A program made the translations under genes and the position numbers. Positions 33,306-45,315 of a stretch of 64,000 nucleotides of DNA are shown in pieces. This stretch comes from Lactuca virosa (Eukaryota > Streptophyta > Magnoliopsida > Asterales > Asteraceae). The stretch is from assembly GCA_928212115.1 (NCBI GenBank), contig CAKMRJ010005412.1, forward strand, positions 246,068,681-246,132,680, given 5' to 3'. Each line of letters opens with the position of its first letter. Position 1 is the first letter of the stretch. Under the pieces are notes generated by a model. The model was not told the DNA's origin. It saw nothing but the letters and a program-made list of their open reading frames with translations, and ran no database searches.

Positions 33306-34143
33306 ATGGAGGTTACCAGTTAATCACCTCAGGAGATATAGGATTTCCTAGAGAAACCAGTGAACTTATTCAAAGAACTTAGGGTATACTTAACAGAACT
33401 AAAATACTTATGAACTCACCAGCTTAAATGCTGATCTACTCTTTTCAAATAACTTGTATTCTCAGGAATCCAGTAGACAGGTACACTCCCGAAGCTTTTG
33501 AGAAGACTACCTAGTACCGTACCGCGACTCTTGTCTTCTCCTGTACCTACTTCAGTGTTTGAATATGTAATGTTTAAACGCTTATGTAAAACTTATACTT
33601 ATTAATGCAATGGTTGTTTGTACTTTGATTACTATATTGCATGTGTTGTGATACTTACCTAAAGTCCTCCGCCCCCGAACGTTTCCACCGTTCTGGTTTG
33701 GGGGTGCGACACCCTGTCTGTACATAGTGGTTGAGAATTATTGTTTAACACTTATAAAATAATATCTCTCGTAAAATATTTGCAATAAATATTCGACTAA
33801 AATCTAACGGTAATGATACTAGGTTTCACTAACGGAAATAGAATTGTTAGAAGCGAAGCGATGCCCGAGTTTGGAATCATCACTTTAACAAGTGAGTGCA
33901 TAGTTACTTTCATCTTACACATAGATATCAAGTATTTAATATAAATTACATGTTATGTGTGTATATTATTTGTGTTCTTGATATCTATGTTGGATGAACA
34001 AAATATACATGGTTTACTTGATTTAAACTGTATACATATATTTTATACCTATAATTATGATGGGTAAATTAAAGATGAAATGAGATGAGAGATGAAAGAT
34101 GAGATGAATGATGAGAGATGAAAGATGATATAGATGAACATTT

Positions 34144-34430
34144 GCAGCTATGGACTTAGTGTCTGATAGATAAACCCTGGCAGCTATGGACTTAGTGTCT
34201 GATATATAAACCCTGGCAGCTATGGACTTAGTGCCAAATAGATAAACCTGGTAGCTATGAAGTTAGTGCCTTACAAATGAACGTTGGCAGCTATGGATTT
34301 AGTCCCCTATAAATGGATATTGGAAGCTATGGACTTAGTGCCTAATAGATGACATCGACCACTATGGACTTAGTGCCTGTTGGATGAACGCTGGCAGCGA
34401 TGGACTTCGTGCCTATTCCTTACGACAATC
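34144..34430 (+). repeat. Eight-unit 36-bp minisatellite in the solo LTR
   Basis: Units start at about 34144, 34180, 34216, 34251, 34287, 34323, 34358 and 34394, with core GGCAGCTATGGACTTAGTGC. The related LTRs have one diverged unit at the matching place (near 38567 and 43798), so the array expanded in this lineage. Confidence 0.92.
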
Positions 34431-34884
34431 CTTAGGAATGAATGAATAATGAATAGACGATTCTTAGGATAGATCCTTAAGAATAAAGAAGATAATGGGG
34501 ATGGCAAGTTGGGTTAATTTTTTGATGATTAAACATAATAACTCTATTATTGTGGGTTGAAAACCCTATGTACTCACCAGGTTTCCCAACCCGACCCACT
34601 CGGTTTACTTGTATCACAGGTATCGATACGAAGCTACATTACACTAAGAGATTAAAGGAGATGTAAATCACTAATGTAAACAAATGCAAGGTCTGTTTAT
34701 GCTTATGTTTCTATGTTGACGATGACATCCCAAAGTTTTAATATAAACAAAATACATTTCTTCGGAAATGCTTTGATAATATATTTATCATGTTTTCTGA
34801 GAACAAATTCCGTAATATTATTCTTTAAAATAAGCATAAATAAAATTTTTAAAATGACCATGAATTTGGGGATGTCACAAACAC

Positions 34885-36155
34885 CATACTTTTAAACCAC
34901 CATTTTCAGATTAATAAAAATGTGGTTTTCCAAAAAATTTCAAATATTCATCAGAGTTCATAGCTTTTGGTGTTAAAAAATATCAACAACTATAATATAA
35001 GAGAAAAGATTTATACAACTTACTCTAATTCCTTGACTTCTTTACCATCAACGTAATCCAACTTTTGCTTCTATACTAGAGTATATAGCACAAACATACA
35101 TAAGTCTGAAGACTCGTGAGCTACATGGTTTTTGACCCAAATAACACAATCAGAATTTGTTTCATAACTTAATTCATTTAATATGACTTCACTGTCCTGG
35201 TACAACACTATGTATATATTACCATCATAAATCTTGTTTAGCGATTAGTTCATGACCCATATGGCTAGTTAATAACCTTAACCAATAATAACCGTTGTGA
35301 AGTCCATTCTTGCAAATGACTAATCTCCCTTTCAGGAGCCTATTGGGACCCTTTCTCGTCCGGAGCTATGACCTGTAGCCCGTTGCCCGACATACTGGGA
35401 CTTTTGCTTGTCCCGGAGCTATGACATGTAGTTCATCACTCGAAATATTATGCCCTTTCTCTTCCCAGAGTTGGGACCTGTACCCCGTCACATGGCATAA
35501 ACATTATCCATCATCTGCATGCTAGTACTCATCTGTAGGCTACATTATATCCTCAATCATATAGAAGTCATTTTATATCCTTTTCACGTATACTTCTATA
35601 AGGTTTCTGACACACACACATACATGCATAAATAACTTTTAACATGCATTCACAACAAACATGGAGTAGTGCATGTTGTTGTGATAATTGAACAAATAAC
35701 TTTTAACATGCATTCACAACAAACATAGGACCAGAAACTCATGATAATTGCATAGCTTAAATATACATCTTATACTCACCCATGGAATACTGCATAGTTT
35801 AAATCACACATAAGGCATTTTATGCCTCCTTCACAAATAAATTTTAACATGCATTCAGAACAAACATTTATTGAATAGATTTACCACAAAGCTCTCTAAA
35901 ATTTATATACACATATAATCTCTTTTCCAAACATACCAAATAATCACTACATAGTTATATAACTTAATCATAGCTCTCCCTGCTTAAGCATTTAGCATAT
36001 TATATGATAAATTTAACAATTACACATTTAGAAATGACCTTTTTGAAATCATTTAGACATTTTGCAAGCTTAATATTTCTAAAACATCCCATTTTATAAA
36101 TTAATGAAATTAGGGATTTACTTTTTATAATCCTTTTGTCAACAAGGCATTTTCA
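34885..36155. other. AT-rich, LTR-like stretch without a gene
   Basis: This continues the DNA into which the solo LTR inserted (13660 joins 34885). There is no coding potential. A diverged repeat of about 60 bp with GGAGCTATGACCTGTAG runs over 35330-35500, and TTTTAACATGCATTCACAAC recurs near 35636 and 35702. Such minisatellites occur in the LTRs here, so an old LTR is possible, but I cannot set its ends. Confidence 0.4.
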
Positions 36156-36164
36156 TATAATCAA

Positions 36165-36320
36165 GAGTACATTACACGAATGGTGCCTGTGGTTTGGGGT
36201 AATTTGCACATTTGTCCCCTAATTCTTTTTTTAACTCAGAAGGTCCCTACTATACGTTTTTATTGCACGATTGGTCCCTTTTTAACCCAAAAAGACTATT
36301 ATTCTCTTATTAATTTTTTT
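36165..36320 (+). repeat. Left terminal inverted repeat of the MULE
   Basis: Matches the reverse complement of 45330-45486 over about 150 bp with scattered differences. Conserved blocks include TTTGGGGTAATTTGCAC, GAAGGTCCCTA and ATACGTTTTTATTGCAC. Confidence 0.88.
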
Positions 36321-36387
36321 TATATATTTTTTCTAATTTATTTTTGTTATTATAATTTTATAAGAGAAATAGGGCCCACCACTATAC

Positions 36388-39073
36388 TGTAACGCCCGCA
36401 GATCCGGGCTAGTCAATTTAGAGACGATGAGCATCAAAAATGAGTTTTTGATGGAAGATTATTTAGAAGTATTAATCTTAACCAAGTTGTAGTATATGTT
36501 ACAAGGTTCTGTACATATAAAGAACGCCGAAATCCGAGTTATAACGAAGAAGTTATGGCCCGTCGAAGTTTTACGGCAAAACCGGCACGACATCGGGGGA
36601 CTTAAATAGTGAATTTACGGTAGCAGACTTTTTAGAGTTAGTGATCTAAAAAAAATTTGTAGTATACGTTAAACCGAGAACATACAAAAAAAGAACGCCC
36701 AAATCTGACTTCGTATGAGGAAGTTATGAATTTTCTAAGATTTGGCATATCAGTGCACAGCCCGAAACTCGAATTTTAGTTCGAGCGGTTTTTGGCCTAC
36801 GCGAACTAAAAGAGAGTTGAAGATCTCATTAATAGGAACTCAAAGGTAAAAAGACAGGCGAAAACGGAGTCCGTATGTGGAAGTTATGAATTTTACGCGG
36901 ACATTTAACAGTATAATCTCCTCCTACTGTTAAATTTAAGATCGGTCGAAAATTAGCCGACGGAGTCTAAATGAAAGTTTTAGATCTTGTTTTTAACTAC
37001 GTGTGGATATAAAGAATGTCGAGAGTAGAGCTCGTATGTTAAAGATATGGACGAAACTTGGTCCCTACTCTTCGAGCGCGATAAATTCGATACAGTTTTG
37101 TAAATCTGAGATAGAATGAGAATTAGTTGACGGCGTCTAAATGAAAGTTGTAGTACTCGTAAATACCAACGCGTGCATATATAGAACGTAAAAAATGGAG
37201 TTCGCATGAACGAGTTACAAATTATAATAGCATATTTACGTATTAAAATAAAGTATAAATCATATATTCGTACAAATATATATACAAATGTATATATCAT
37301 TAGAAATGTATCGACGATGTGGTTATTATAAGACTAGTGTTGAGTACTTTCGACATTAGTTTAGTACAAATATTGTTAAATCTATTTAAAATAGTATTAT
37401 GAAGGGATGTTTAGTCGTTTATATAACTATAAGGTCATTAAGTAATTATGGAGGGTAGTTTTTGTTAATTCAATTACTATAAATAAGAGGCTTGGGCTCT
37501 CATATTTCTTGCACCATTCTCTTGATTCAAGAGTCTTTCTCTTCTTATCCCCCGAGCATTTCGGTCCCTCGTGATTCGACTTCTCTTTCTGTAGTTTTAG
37601 TATAACAAGGTGAGCGCTGAACCGCTGCACAAATCTTTCTTAGAAAGATTCAGCGACGAACTTCTGCCCCTGCAGAGCCCGACTCCTAGCTAAAACCCCC
37701 GTGTAAGTAAGTTATGCTTACCCTATTTTAATATAACTTATATTTAAAATTAGTATTGTTATTATGAACTTATAATAAATATTTGAGCTATTATTATGTT
37801 GGATTTCAGAATCTAGTTTAAAGGGCCGCATAGGGTTGTTGGATTTCAGAAATGCTATATGCCAAAATGGTCCTACCCTCCGGTGTTTTATGTCTGGCCC
37901 CTGTCTGTACATAGTTGTTGGAAAGTATTGTTTAAACGCTTATATAATAATAATAAAAAAAAAGACTAATAATTAGTCACGGTAAATATTAGACTAAAAA
38001 TCTAGTGGTAATAATACTAGGTTTCGTCGAAGGAAATGATTTTAAAGTAAACGAAACGCTGTCCGAGTACCAAGTCACCACCTTATCAAGTGAGTGCATA
38101 GTTACTTTCATATTACACATAGATATGAAGTATTTTATATAAACTACGTGTTATGTGTGCATATTATCTGTATACTTGCTATCTATGCTGGATGAACGAT
38201 TTTATACAAGTTTTATATGATTTAAACTGTATATGTATTTATATCTACATAATATGTTGGGTAAAACATGGGTAGATGAAATATGAGTTGGATGATGAGT
38301 TGAGAGGTGATATAGACCATGAGGTAAAGGTGAGAGGTGGACGATGTGAGAAGCCTTGTTCCCAAATGTTGGCCCCGTCATCTAGCAGAGTATGGATGAC
38401 AACCACGAAATATTCTAGACAGTCTAGTGGAACACTAGCAGGCTCGCAACCTGTAGGTGTTGTGAACGATGTGTTCACCTGGTGTACTCTAAAAATCCAT
38501 TGACAGGTATTACAAGTGGACTCTCGAAAATGATACTGTCAATAAATGAGATAAACCCTAGCGACTATGCAAACTTAGTGTCGATTCCTTAGGATACTCC
38601 TTAGGAATGAATGAACGAGGAATAACTGAATCTTAGGGTAGACCCTTAAGAGTAAAGAAGATAATGGGGATGGGTAATTAGGTTGATTGTTTGATGTTTA
38701 AACATAATAATTATATTATTGTGGGTTGAAAACCCTATGTACTCACCAGGTTTCCCAACCTGACCCACTCCAGCTTATTTCTATCACATGTGTTGATATG
38801 AAGCTACTTTACACTGAGAGATTTAAAAGAGATGTAGTTCACTAGTGTAATTGAATGTAAGTTCTGTTTATCCTTATGTTTCTGTATTGACAATGACATC
38901 CCAAGGTTTTGAAAATGAATTAAAATACATTTCTTCGGAAATGCTTTGATAACGTATTTATCATGTTCTTCTGCGAACAAATTCCGCAACATTTTTATTA
39001 AAAGAGGTACTCTAATTTTTATAAAGCATAAACAAAATCGGTTCTTTCTGGCCGTGAAAATGGGGATGTCACA
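36388..39073 (+). repeat. 5' LTR of the gag-only element
   Basis: It starts TGTAACGCCCGCAGATCCGG and ends GGGGATGTCACA. U3 holds five repeat units at about 36521, 36692, 36852, 37013 and 37193, with core like AACGGAGTCCGTATG and AAGTTATGAATTTT. TATAAATA is at 37478-37485 (42758-42765 in the 3' LTR). Confidence 0.93.
37478..37485 (+). promoter_or_regulatory. TATA box of the gag-only element
   Basis: TATAAATA in ACTATAAATAAGAGGCTTGG. It is conserved in all three LTRs of the family (also 14438-14445 and 42758-42765). Confidence 0.7.
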
Positions 39074-39075
39074 GT

Positions 39076-39087
39076 TGGTATCAGAGC
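39076..39087 (+). other. Primer binding site of the gag-only element
   Basis: TGGTATCAGAGC begins two bases after the LTR end, complementary to initiator Met tRNA. Confidence 0.94.
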
Positions 39088-39480
39088 ATTAGTTTAAGCG
39101 AACTAGGAATATGGATTTATTTCTAGACTTAAACTTAGAATTCTAAGCGATGATTGTGAGGAGTGTGTCTAATAAAATTTAGGTAATACACCTGAATAGA
39201 CACAAGCACTAGCTTACTTAGGGAAAATGCCTAACATGCTTTAATGTTCTAAATGATTTGTGATGCTTTATGCTATCGTTTGATCGGATCTATGGTCTAT
39301 TGCCGACCAGATCTGGAAATTTTATGTGCTCAGGTTTCTAAACGTTTAATTACGAAATTAGAACTGGCATGTAACTTTTTGGAGTAATAGGGAGATTTAC
39401 ACGTCGATCGTAAATAACATCTTTCTTATCTAAATTCTCGTCACTACACACCAAACGTTTAAATTGGTGTGTAGATCGAA

Positions 39481-40695
39481 ATGGTAAGGACCCGAAGTGG
39501 AGTCGGGAACGCCAACAGGAATCAACCTCCAGTGGTTGAGCAAATACCTGTTGTAGTAGAAGCTGCACCTGAACCAATCACCATGGCTGGAGTACAAGCC
39601 ATGATTCGGGCTATGTTAGCTGAACAAAGGGAAGAAATGAGGCAGATGTTACATGAAAATAGGGAGGAACCTACCATGCCCATTGAGCAACCTGAGCTAA
39701 TACCTGAGCAATCTGAGGAAGGGAACTATAGCAGGACCGTTGGTCAAGCTGATCCGCCGGTGATTAGGAGAAACAATCAAGATGGAGGAAATGACGGACG
39801 TGGATGCAAGTACAAGGATTTCATGGCATCCAAACCCCCAAGTTTTTCTGGAAGCCCAACACTGGTGGAAGTTATGGATTGGATCTCCGAGATGGAGACA
39901 ATGTTTGAGAGTTGCGAGTGTAGCAACAGATAAAAGACCACTCTCGCTGTTCCTCTGTTAAAGTCTGGAGTACTGAGCTGGTGGAAACTACTAGCTAATA
40001 CGATGCCCAAAGGAGAAGCAAGCAAGATGTCTTGGGAAGATTTCGTGGTGCAACTGAAAATGCAGTACTGCTCTGAGCAGGATATTCTAGAGATCAACAA
40101 TGAGTTTCAAAATTTGAAGAAGGGAAGGATGAGTGTTACTGAGTATGCTGAAAGTTTTACGGAGAAGATGAAGCTTGTTCCTTACCTAGTTCCAACTGAG
40201 CTCTCCAAGGTCAACAAGTTTGCTCTTGTATTACCAGCGGACTTTGGTCCAATGGTCAAGCAAGCAACCACTTTGAAAGCCGCCATCTGGGCAGCCAGGA
40301 ATGTTGAGACTCAGATTAGGGAAAAGGGTCTGGAGAGAGCTGAAGTTGGCGAGAAAAGGAAGTACGAAGGATCTTTAAAATCCAACAAAGAAAGGAAATT
40401 CTCGAAGACTGAAGGAGGAGGAGGAGGTGAAGCTAAGTGGTGCGAGAAGTGTAAAAAGAAACACTTCGGGAAATGTAGCGAAGAAGTGACTTGCTACAAA
40501 TGTGGAAAGACTGGGAATTACGCCAGCAAGTGCACATCCAACAAGAAGGTGTGCTACAGATGTAACAAAGAAGGGCATGTTTCTAAAGACTGCCCGAAGA
40601 AAAATGAGGCAGCACGGCCAGAAACGCCACCAAGGCCAAGGGCATTCCACATGATCCTCGACGAGGCAGAAAACGATGCAAGAAATCGAGGATGA
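39481..40695 (+). pseudogene. Gypsy-type Gag, one in-frame stop
   Basis: ATG at 39481 opens MVRTRSGVGNANRNQPP. A single TAA at 39931 interrupts one otherwise continuous frame of about 405 codons. The capsid stretch reads YKDFMASKPPSFSG, VMDWISEMETMFESC and, after the stop, SGVLSWWKLL, with DFVVQLKMQY and RMSVTEYAESF following. This is the retrotransposon Gag core that assembles the particle. Three cysteine clusters follow: CEKCKKKHFGKC, CYKCGKTGNYASKC and CYRCNKEGHVSKDC. In the second the usual histidine is asparagine, which should weaken zinc binding. The end (RPRAFHMILDEAEND) is where a chromovirus Gag would pass into protease, but the frame stops. This suggests descent from a chromovirus that lost pol. 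Confidence 0.9.
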
Positions 40696-41649
40696 GAAGT
40701 CCGTATCCGAAGATCGAGTTATGCAGTAGCCATAGTATCGTATGATGTAGCCTACTAGAGGCATAGTTTAGGGGGAACTTGAACACCTATGTAATCGTTT
40801 CAAGGAATAATATAAAACCTTCGTTTTGTTATCTGCTGTGTTAAATTGTTATGTGATCTTCTTGTATGGTGGCTTGGAAAACTGCGAGACAATACTTGGG
40901 ACGAGTATGAGTAGGTGTGAATGGTAGTAGAGGCCTATACTACTGGAAGCACCGGACTCACACTTGGATCAGGGAAAGTCACAAGGTTACCAAGAAGCTA
41001 GTAGTTGATTCCGTTTTTTCAAGTATGTCGTTACCATCGTTTCGGTAATGATTAAGAAGATGATTGTTGTTTCGACCCTAGTGGTCATATCAAATTGAGT
41101 CCGACTAAGATGAGTATGTTACGTGGTTTAGAGAACCAAGTTTGATGTAGCGTCCGACTTAAACCAGAAGGTTGAAATCAAAGCGATCAATAGAAGTATC
41201 GTGCTCGTTGTTAAGAAAATTGGTAGCTAGAAATGTTACGTGTTAAAATGTGATTATATCACATTAGAACATGAAGGAAAGTATATTCCATTCCGGAATT
41301 TGACTCTAAGAGACCTGAGTCTAAGCGTTGCAACATACGATGAGAGGTCATTAGAACGTGACCCATCGGTCTATTGTGGAAATCAAAATAAATTATCTTA
41401 AGATTGTTAAAAAGAAGAAGGAGTCTCTGATAAAGATCGGGATTGTGACATGAAGGTCATGATCGAAAGTCTAACATGAGATAGAGAGCGGGTGCAAGAT
41501 CAAGCACCGCCTGCAGTCGAGAAGTCCAAGAATTAGATACTCATTCGAAGGAACATAGAAGTTACGATTATTACCTAGGATAAATAGATAACGTACAGAG
41601 TCATTATACAAGTCCTGTCACGTTGATGATTCCGGGACATAATCATCCT
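40696..41649 (+). other. Non-coding tail of the gag-only element
   Basis: No protease, reverse transcriptase, RNase H or integrase sequence could be recognised in any frame between the Gag stop and the purine tract. It is not as AT-rich as the surrounding DNA. Confidence 0.65.
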
Positions 41650-41663
41650 AAGGGGGAGATAAT
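41650..41663 (+). other. Polypurine tract of the gag-only element
   Basis: AAGGGGGAGATAAT lies directly before the 3' LTR start TGTAACGC. Confidence 0.85.
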
Positions 41664-44312
41664 TGTAACGCTCGCAGATCCGAGCTAGTCAATTTAGAGA
41701 CGATGAGCATCAAAAATGAGTTTTTTGATGGAAGATTATTTAGAAGTATTAATCTTAACCATGTTGTAGTATATGTTACAAGGGTTCCGTACATATAAAT
41801 AACGTCGAAATCCGAGTTATAACGAAGAAGTTATCGCCCGTCGAAGTTTTACGGCAAAACCGGCACGACATCGGGAGACGTAAATACTGAATTTACGGTA
41901 GAAGACTTTATAGACTTAGTGATCTAAAAAAAATTTGTAGTATACGTCAAACCGAGAACATACAAAAAAAGAACGCCCAAATCTGACCTCGTATGAGGAA
42001 GTTATGAATTTTCTAAGATTTGGCATAGCAGTGCACGACCCGAAACTCGAATTTTAGTTCGAGCGGTTTTTGGCCTACGCGACCTAAATGAGAGTTGAAG
42101 ATCTCATTAATAGGAACTCAACGGTAAAAAGACAGGCGAAAATGGAGTCTGTATGTAGAAGTTATGAATTTTACGCGGACATTTAACAGTATAATATCCT
42201 CCTACTGTTAAATTTAATATCGGTCGAGAATTAGCCGACGGAGTCTAAATGTAAGTTTTAGATCTTGTTTTTACCTACGCGTGGATATAAAGAATGTCGA
42301 GAGTAGAGCTTGTATGTTAAATATATAGACGAAACTTGGTTCCTACTCTTCGAGCGCGATAAATTCGATACAGTTTTGTAAATCTGAGATAGAATGAGAA
42401 TTAGCTGACGGCGTCTATATGAAAGTGGTATTACTCGTAAATACCAACGCGTGGATATAAATAACGTAAAAAATGGAGTTTTTATGAACGAGTTACAAAT
42501 TATAATAGCATATTTACGTATTAAAATAAAGTATAAATCATATATACGTACACATATATATACAAATGTGTATATATCATTAGAAATGTATCGACGATGC
42601 GGTTATTATAAGACTAGTGTTGAGTACTTTCGACATTAGTTTAGTACAAATATTGTTAAATCTATTTAAAATAGTATTATGAAGGGGTGTTTAGTCGTTT
42701 ATATAACTATAAGGTCATTGAGTAATTATGAAGGGTAGTTTTTGTAAATTCAATTACTATAAATAAGAGGCTTGGGCTCTCATATTTCTTGCACCATTCT
42801 TTTGATTCAAGAGTCTTTCTCTTCTTATCCCCCGAGCATTTCGGTCCCTCGTGATTCGACTTCTCTTTCTGTAGTTTTAGTATAACAAGGTGAGCGGTGA
42901 AGCGCTGCACAAATCTTTCTTAGAAAGATTCAGCGACGAAGTTCTGCCCCTGTAGAGCCCGACTCCTAGCTAAAACCCCCTTGTAAGTAAGTTATGCTTA
43001 CCCTATTTTAATATAACTTATATTTAAAATTAGTATTGTTATTATGAACTTATAACAAATATTTGAGCTATTATTATGACTTATATAAGTGTCGTTATAA
43101 TATCTTTTTAACTACTCGCGGTATGGGGAATCTGGTTTAAAGGGCCGCATAGGGTTGTCGGATTTCAGAAGTGCTATATGCCAAAATGGTCCTGCCCTCC
43201 GGTGTTTTATGTCTGGCCCCTGTATGTACATAGTGGTTGGAAAGTATTGCTTAAACGCTTATATAATAATAATAATAATAATAAAGATTAATTATTAGTC
43301 ACGGTAAATATTAGACTAAAATCTAGTGGTAATAATACTAGGTTTCGTCGAACGAAATGATTTTAAAGTAAACGAAGCGTTGTCCGAGTACCGAGTCACC
43401 ACCTTATCAAGTGAGTGCATAGTTACTTTCATATTACACATAGATATGAAGTATTTTATATAAACTACGTGCTACATGTGCATATTATCTGTATACTTGC
43501 TATCTATGCTGGATGAACGATTTTATACAAGTTTTATATGATTTAAACTGTATAGACCATGAGGTAAGGGTGATAGGTGGACGATGTGAGAAGCCTTGTT
43601 CCCAAATGTTGGCCCCGTCATCTAGCAGAGTATGGATGACAACCACGGACTATTCTAGACAGTCTAGTGGAACACTACCAGGCTCGCAACATGTAGGTGT
43701 TGTGAACGATGTGTTCACCTGGTGTACTCTAAAAACCCATTGACAAGTATTACGAGTGGACTCTCGAAAATGATACTATCAATAAACGAGATAAACCCTG
43801 GCGACTAAGCAGACTTAGTGCCGATTCCTTTAGATACTCCTTAGGAATGAATGAACGAGGAATAGCTGAATCTTAGGGTAGACCCTTAAGAGTAAAGAAG
43901 ATAATGGGGATGGGTAATTGGGTTGATTGTTTGATGTTCAACATAATAATTATATTATTGTGGGTTGAAAACCCTATGTACTCACCAGGTTTCCCAACCT
44001 GAGCCACTCCAGCTTATTTATATCACAGGTGTCGATATGAAGCTACTTTACACTGAAAGATTTAAAAGAGATGTAGATCACTAGTGTAAATGAATGTAAG
44101 TTCTGTTTATGCTTATGTTTTTGTATTGACAATGACATACCAAGGTTTTGAAAATGAATAAAAATACATTTCTTCGGAAATGCTTTGATAACGTATTTAT
44201 CATGTTCTTTTGGGAACAAATTCCGCAACATTTTTATTAAAAGAGGTACTCTGATTTTTATAAACCATAAATAAAATCGGTCCTTTCTGGCCGTGAAAAT
44301 TGGGATGTCACA
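41664..44312 (+). repeat. 3' LTR of the gag-only element
   Basis: Homologous to 36388-39073. It has scattered substitutions and lacks about 50 bp near 43553, where the 5' LTR has extra sequence at about 38231-38310. Confidence 0.93.
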
Positions 44313-44317
44313 TATAC

Positions 44318-45204
44318 CCCTTAAGTCCTCAAACCATAATACTCTTTATATGCATACAGTCAAAATTGTGCTACCGGCGATCCCATCCCGTCATCCCCAT
44401 ATTCATCATCATCATCATCATCTTCGGCAACCATCATGGTCATCATCATCTCCGACAACTTCCAATACTGGTGCTTGCTTCTACAATTTTCACAAGATGA
44501 AGCTAAATGAATATAAAACCAAATCAAAACCCAAACAAACCCAAATCAAAATTAAACTTGTTACCTTGTAATCAAAACTGAACAAAATCAAAATCGAAAT
44601 GTTGAAAATCAAAGCATGATGAAAATCCCGATTCCAAAATCAAAAATAAATCTAAAAATCAAAGCCTAATGAAAATTCAGATTTCAAAAGAAAAATCAAA
44701 AATTGGCGAAATCCCAATACCAAAGCAACCATCAATTCCAAAGCAACCAACGATTTCAATATCTCAATTCCAAAATCAAAATCAACTTGAAGAGGTGGTC
44801 TCGATTCCAAACCAGCCAACGATTTCAATGTCTGAATGCAGTAATGGTGGTGTGGAGGCTTCGCTTCACGTCATTGATGGTGATGGTAACTCTGATTCAT
44901 GATGGTTTGATCGACGGTGGTGTTGTGGTGATGGTGGTAACCGACGAGAGGAGGTGATCTCGAGGAAGAGACAACAGAGTGGTGGGTTTGTATTCCGATT
45001 TGCTCTCCCTTTAATCATCTTATACTGGTCCTTCACCTCCGGTGAACCACCTCCACTCCACCAACCCCTTCGTCTTCTCCTGAACAGAAGCAACGTGAGT
45101 GTTTGTGGCTTGTGAGCTGTCGGGGACGAAAGGTAGCCTCGAGGAAGCGAGAACAGGTGATCGACGGTGGGTTTAGGTTTTAAGGATGACAATTTGTTTA
45201 ATTG

Positions 45205-45254
<50 letters not shown>

Positions 45255-45269
45255 TAATTTATTATAAAG

Positions 45270-45315
<46 letters not shown>

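Larger units (their letters stand above)
14883..33711 (+). mobile_element. Giant decayed Ty3/gypsy element, with a nested chromovirus
   Basis: LTRs of about 3.15 kb lie at 14883-18053 and 30585-33711, flanked by the duplication CCCTG (14878-14882, 33712-33716). A primer site at 18057-18068 and a purine tract at 30572-30584 set the plus orientation. The interior holds a truncated Gag (19643-19975 and 28097-28360) and scraps of RNase H and integrase (29484-30534). Reverse transcriptase and protease are not recognisable. The LTRs differ at roughly 2-3 percent by eye over the first few hundred bases, plus a large TA-run difference. The uninterrupted target can be read at 37893-37915 in a related LTR, which confirms the join. 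Confidence 0.92.
30585..33711 (+). repeat. 3' LTR of the giant gypsy
   Basis: Homologous to 14883-18053, with dispersed substitutions and a shorter TA run. TATATAAA is at 31559-31566. Foldback modules lie at about 32080-32215 (core 32132-32149) and 33096-33305 (core 33200-33218). The 47-bp triplet is at 32419-32560. Confidence 0.93.
13666..34879 (+). mobile_element. Solo LTR of the gag-only element family, split by a giant gypsy
   Basis: A single LTR starts TGTAACGCCCGCAGATTCGG and ends GGGGATGTCACA. It is flanked by AACAC at 13661-13665 and 34880-34884 with no internal region, so it is the product of LTR-LTR recombination. It is homologous to the LTRs at 36388-39073 and 41664-44312. Its two halves are 13666-14882 and 33717-34879, about 2.38 kb net; everything between is a later insertion. 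It carries a TATA box (TATAAATA, 14438-14445). Relative to the other copies it lacks about 45 bp near 13880 and has an expanded 36-bp minisatellite (34144-34430). Confidence 0.9.
36388..44312 (+). mobile_element. Gag-only LTR retrotransposon (TR-GAG-like)
   Basis: LTRs at 36388-39073 (2686 bp) and 41664-44312 (2649 bp), primer site 39076-39087, purine tract 41650-41663, duplication TATAC (36383-36387, 44313-44317). The interior is only 2.6 kb. It encodes a gypsy-type Gag with zinc knuckles (39481-40695) and about 950 bp of non-coding DNA, with no pol at all. This is the layout described for TR-GAG elements, non-autonomous elements that keep Gag but borrow enzymes. Its family includes the solo LTR at 13666-34879. 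Confidence 0.93.

Noticed and set aside
40696..41649. A decayed pol gene after the gag-only element's Gag
   Set aside because: The space is under 1 kb and no frame shows protease, reverse transcriptase, RNase H or integrase motifs, so pol is absent and not merely degraded.
44669..44957. Short open frames inside the MULE, as a captured gene
   Set aside because: They consist of CAAAATC-type simple sequence read in two frames at once, and neither frame shows a conserved motif.
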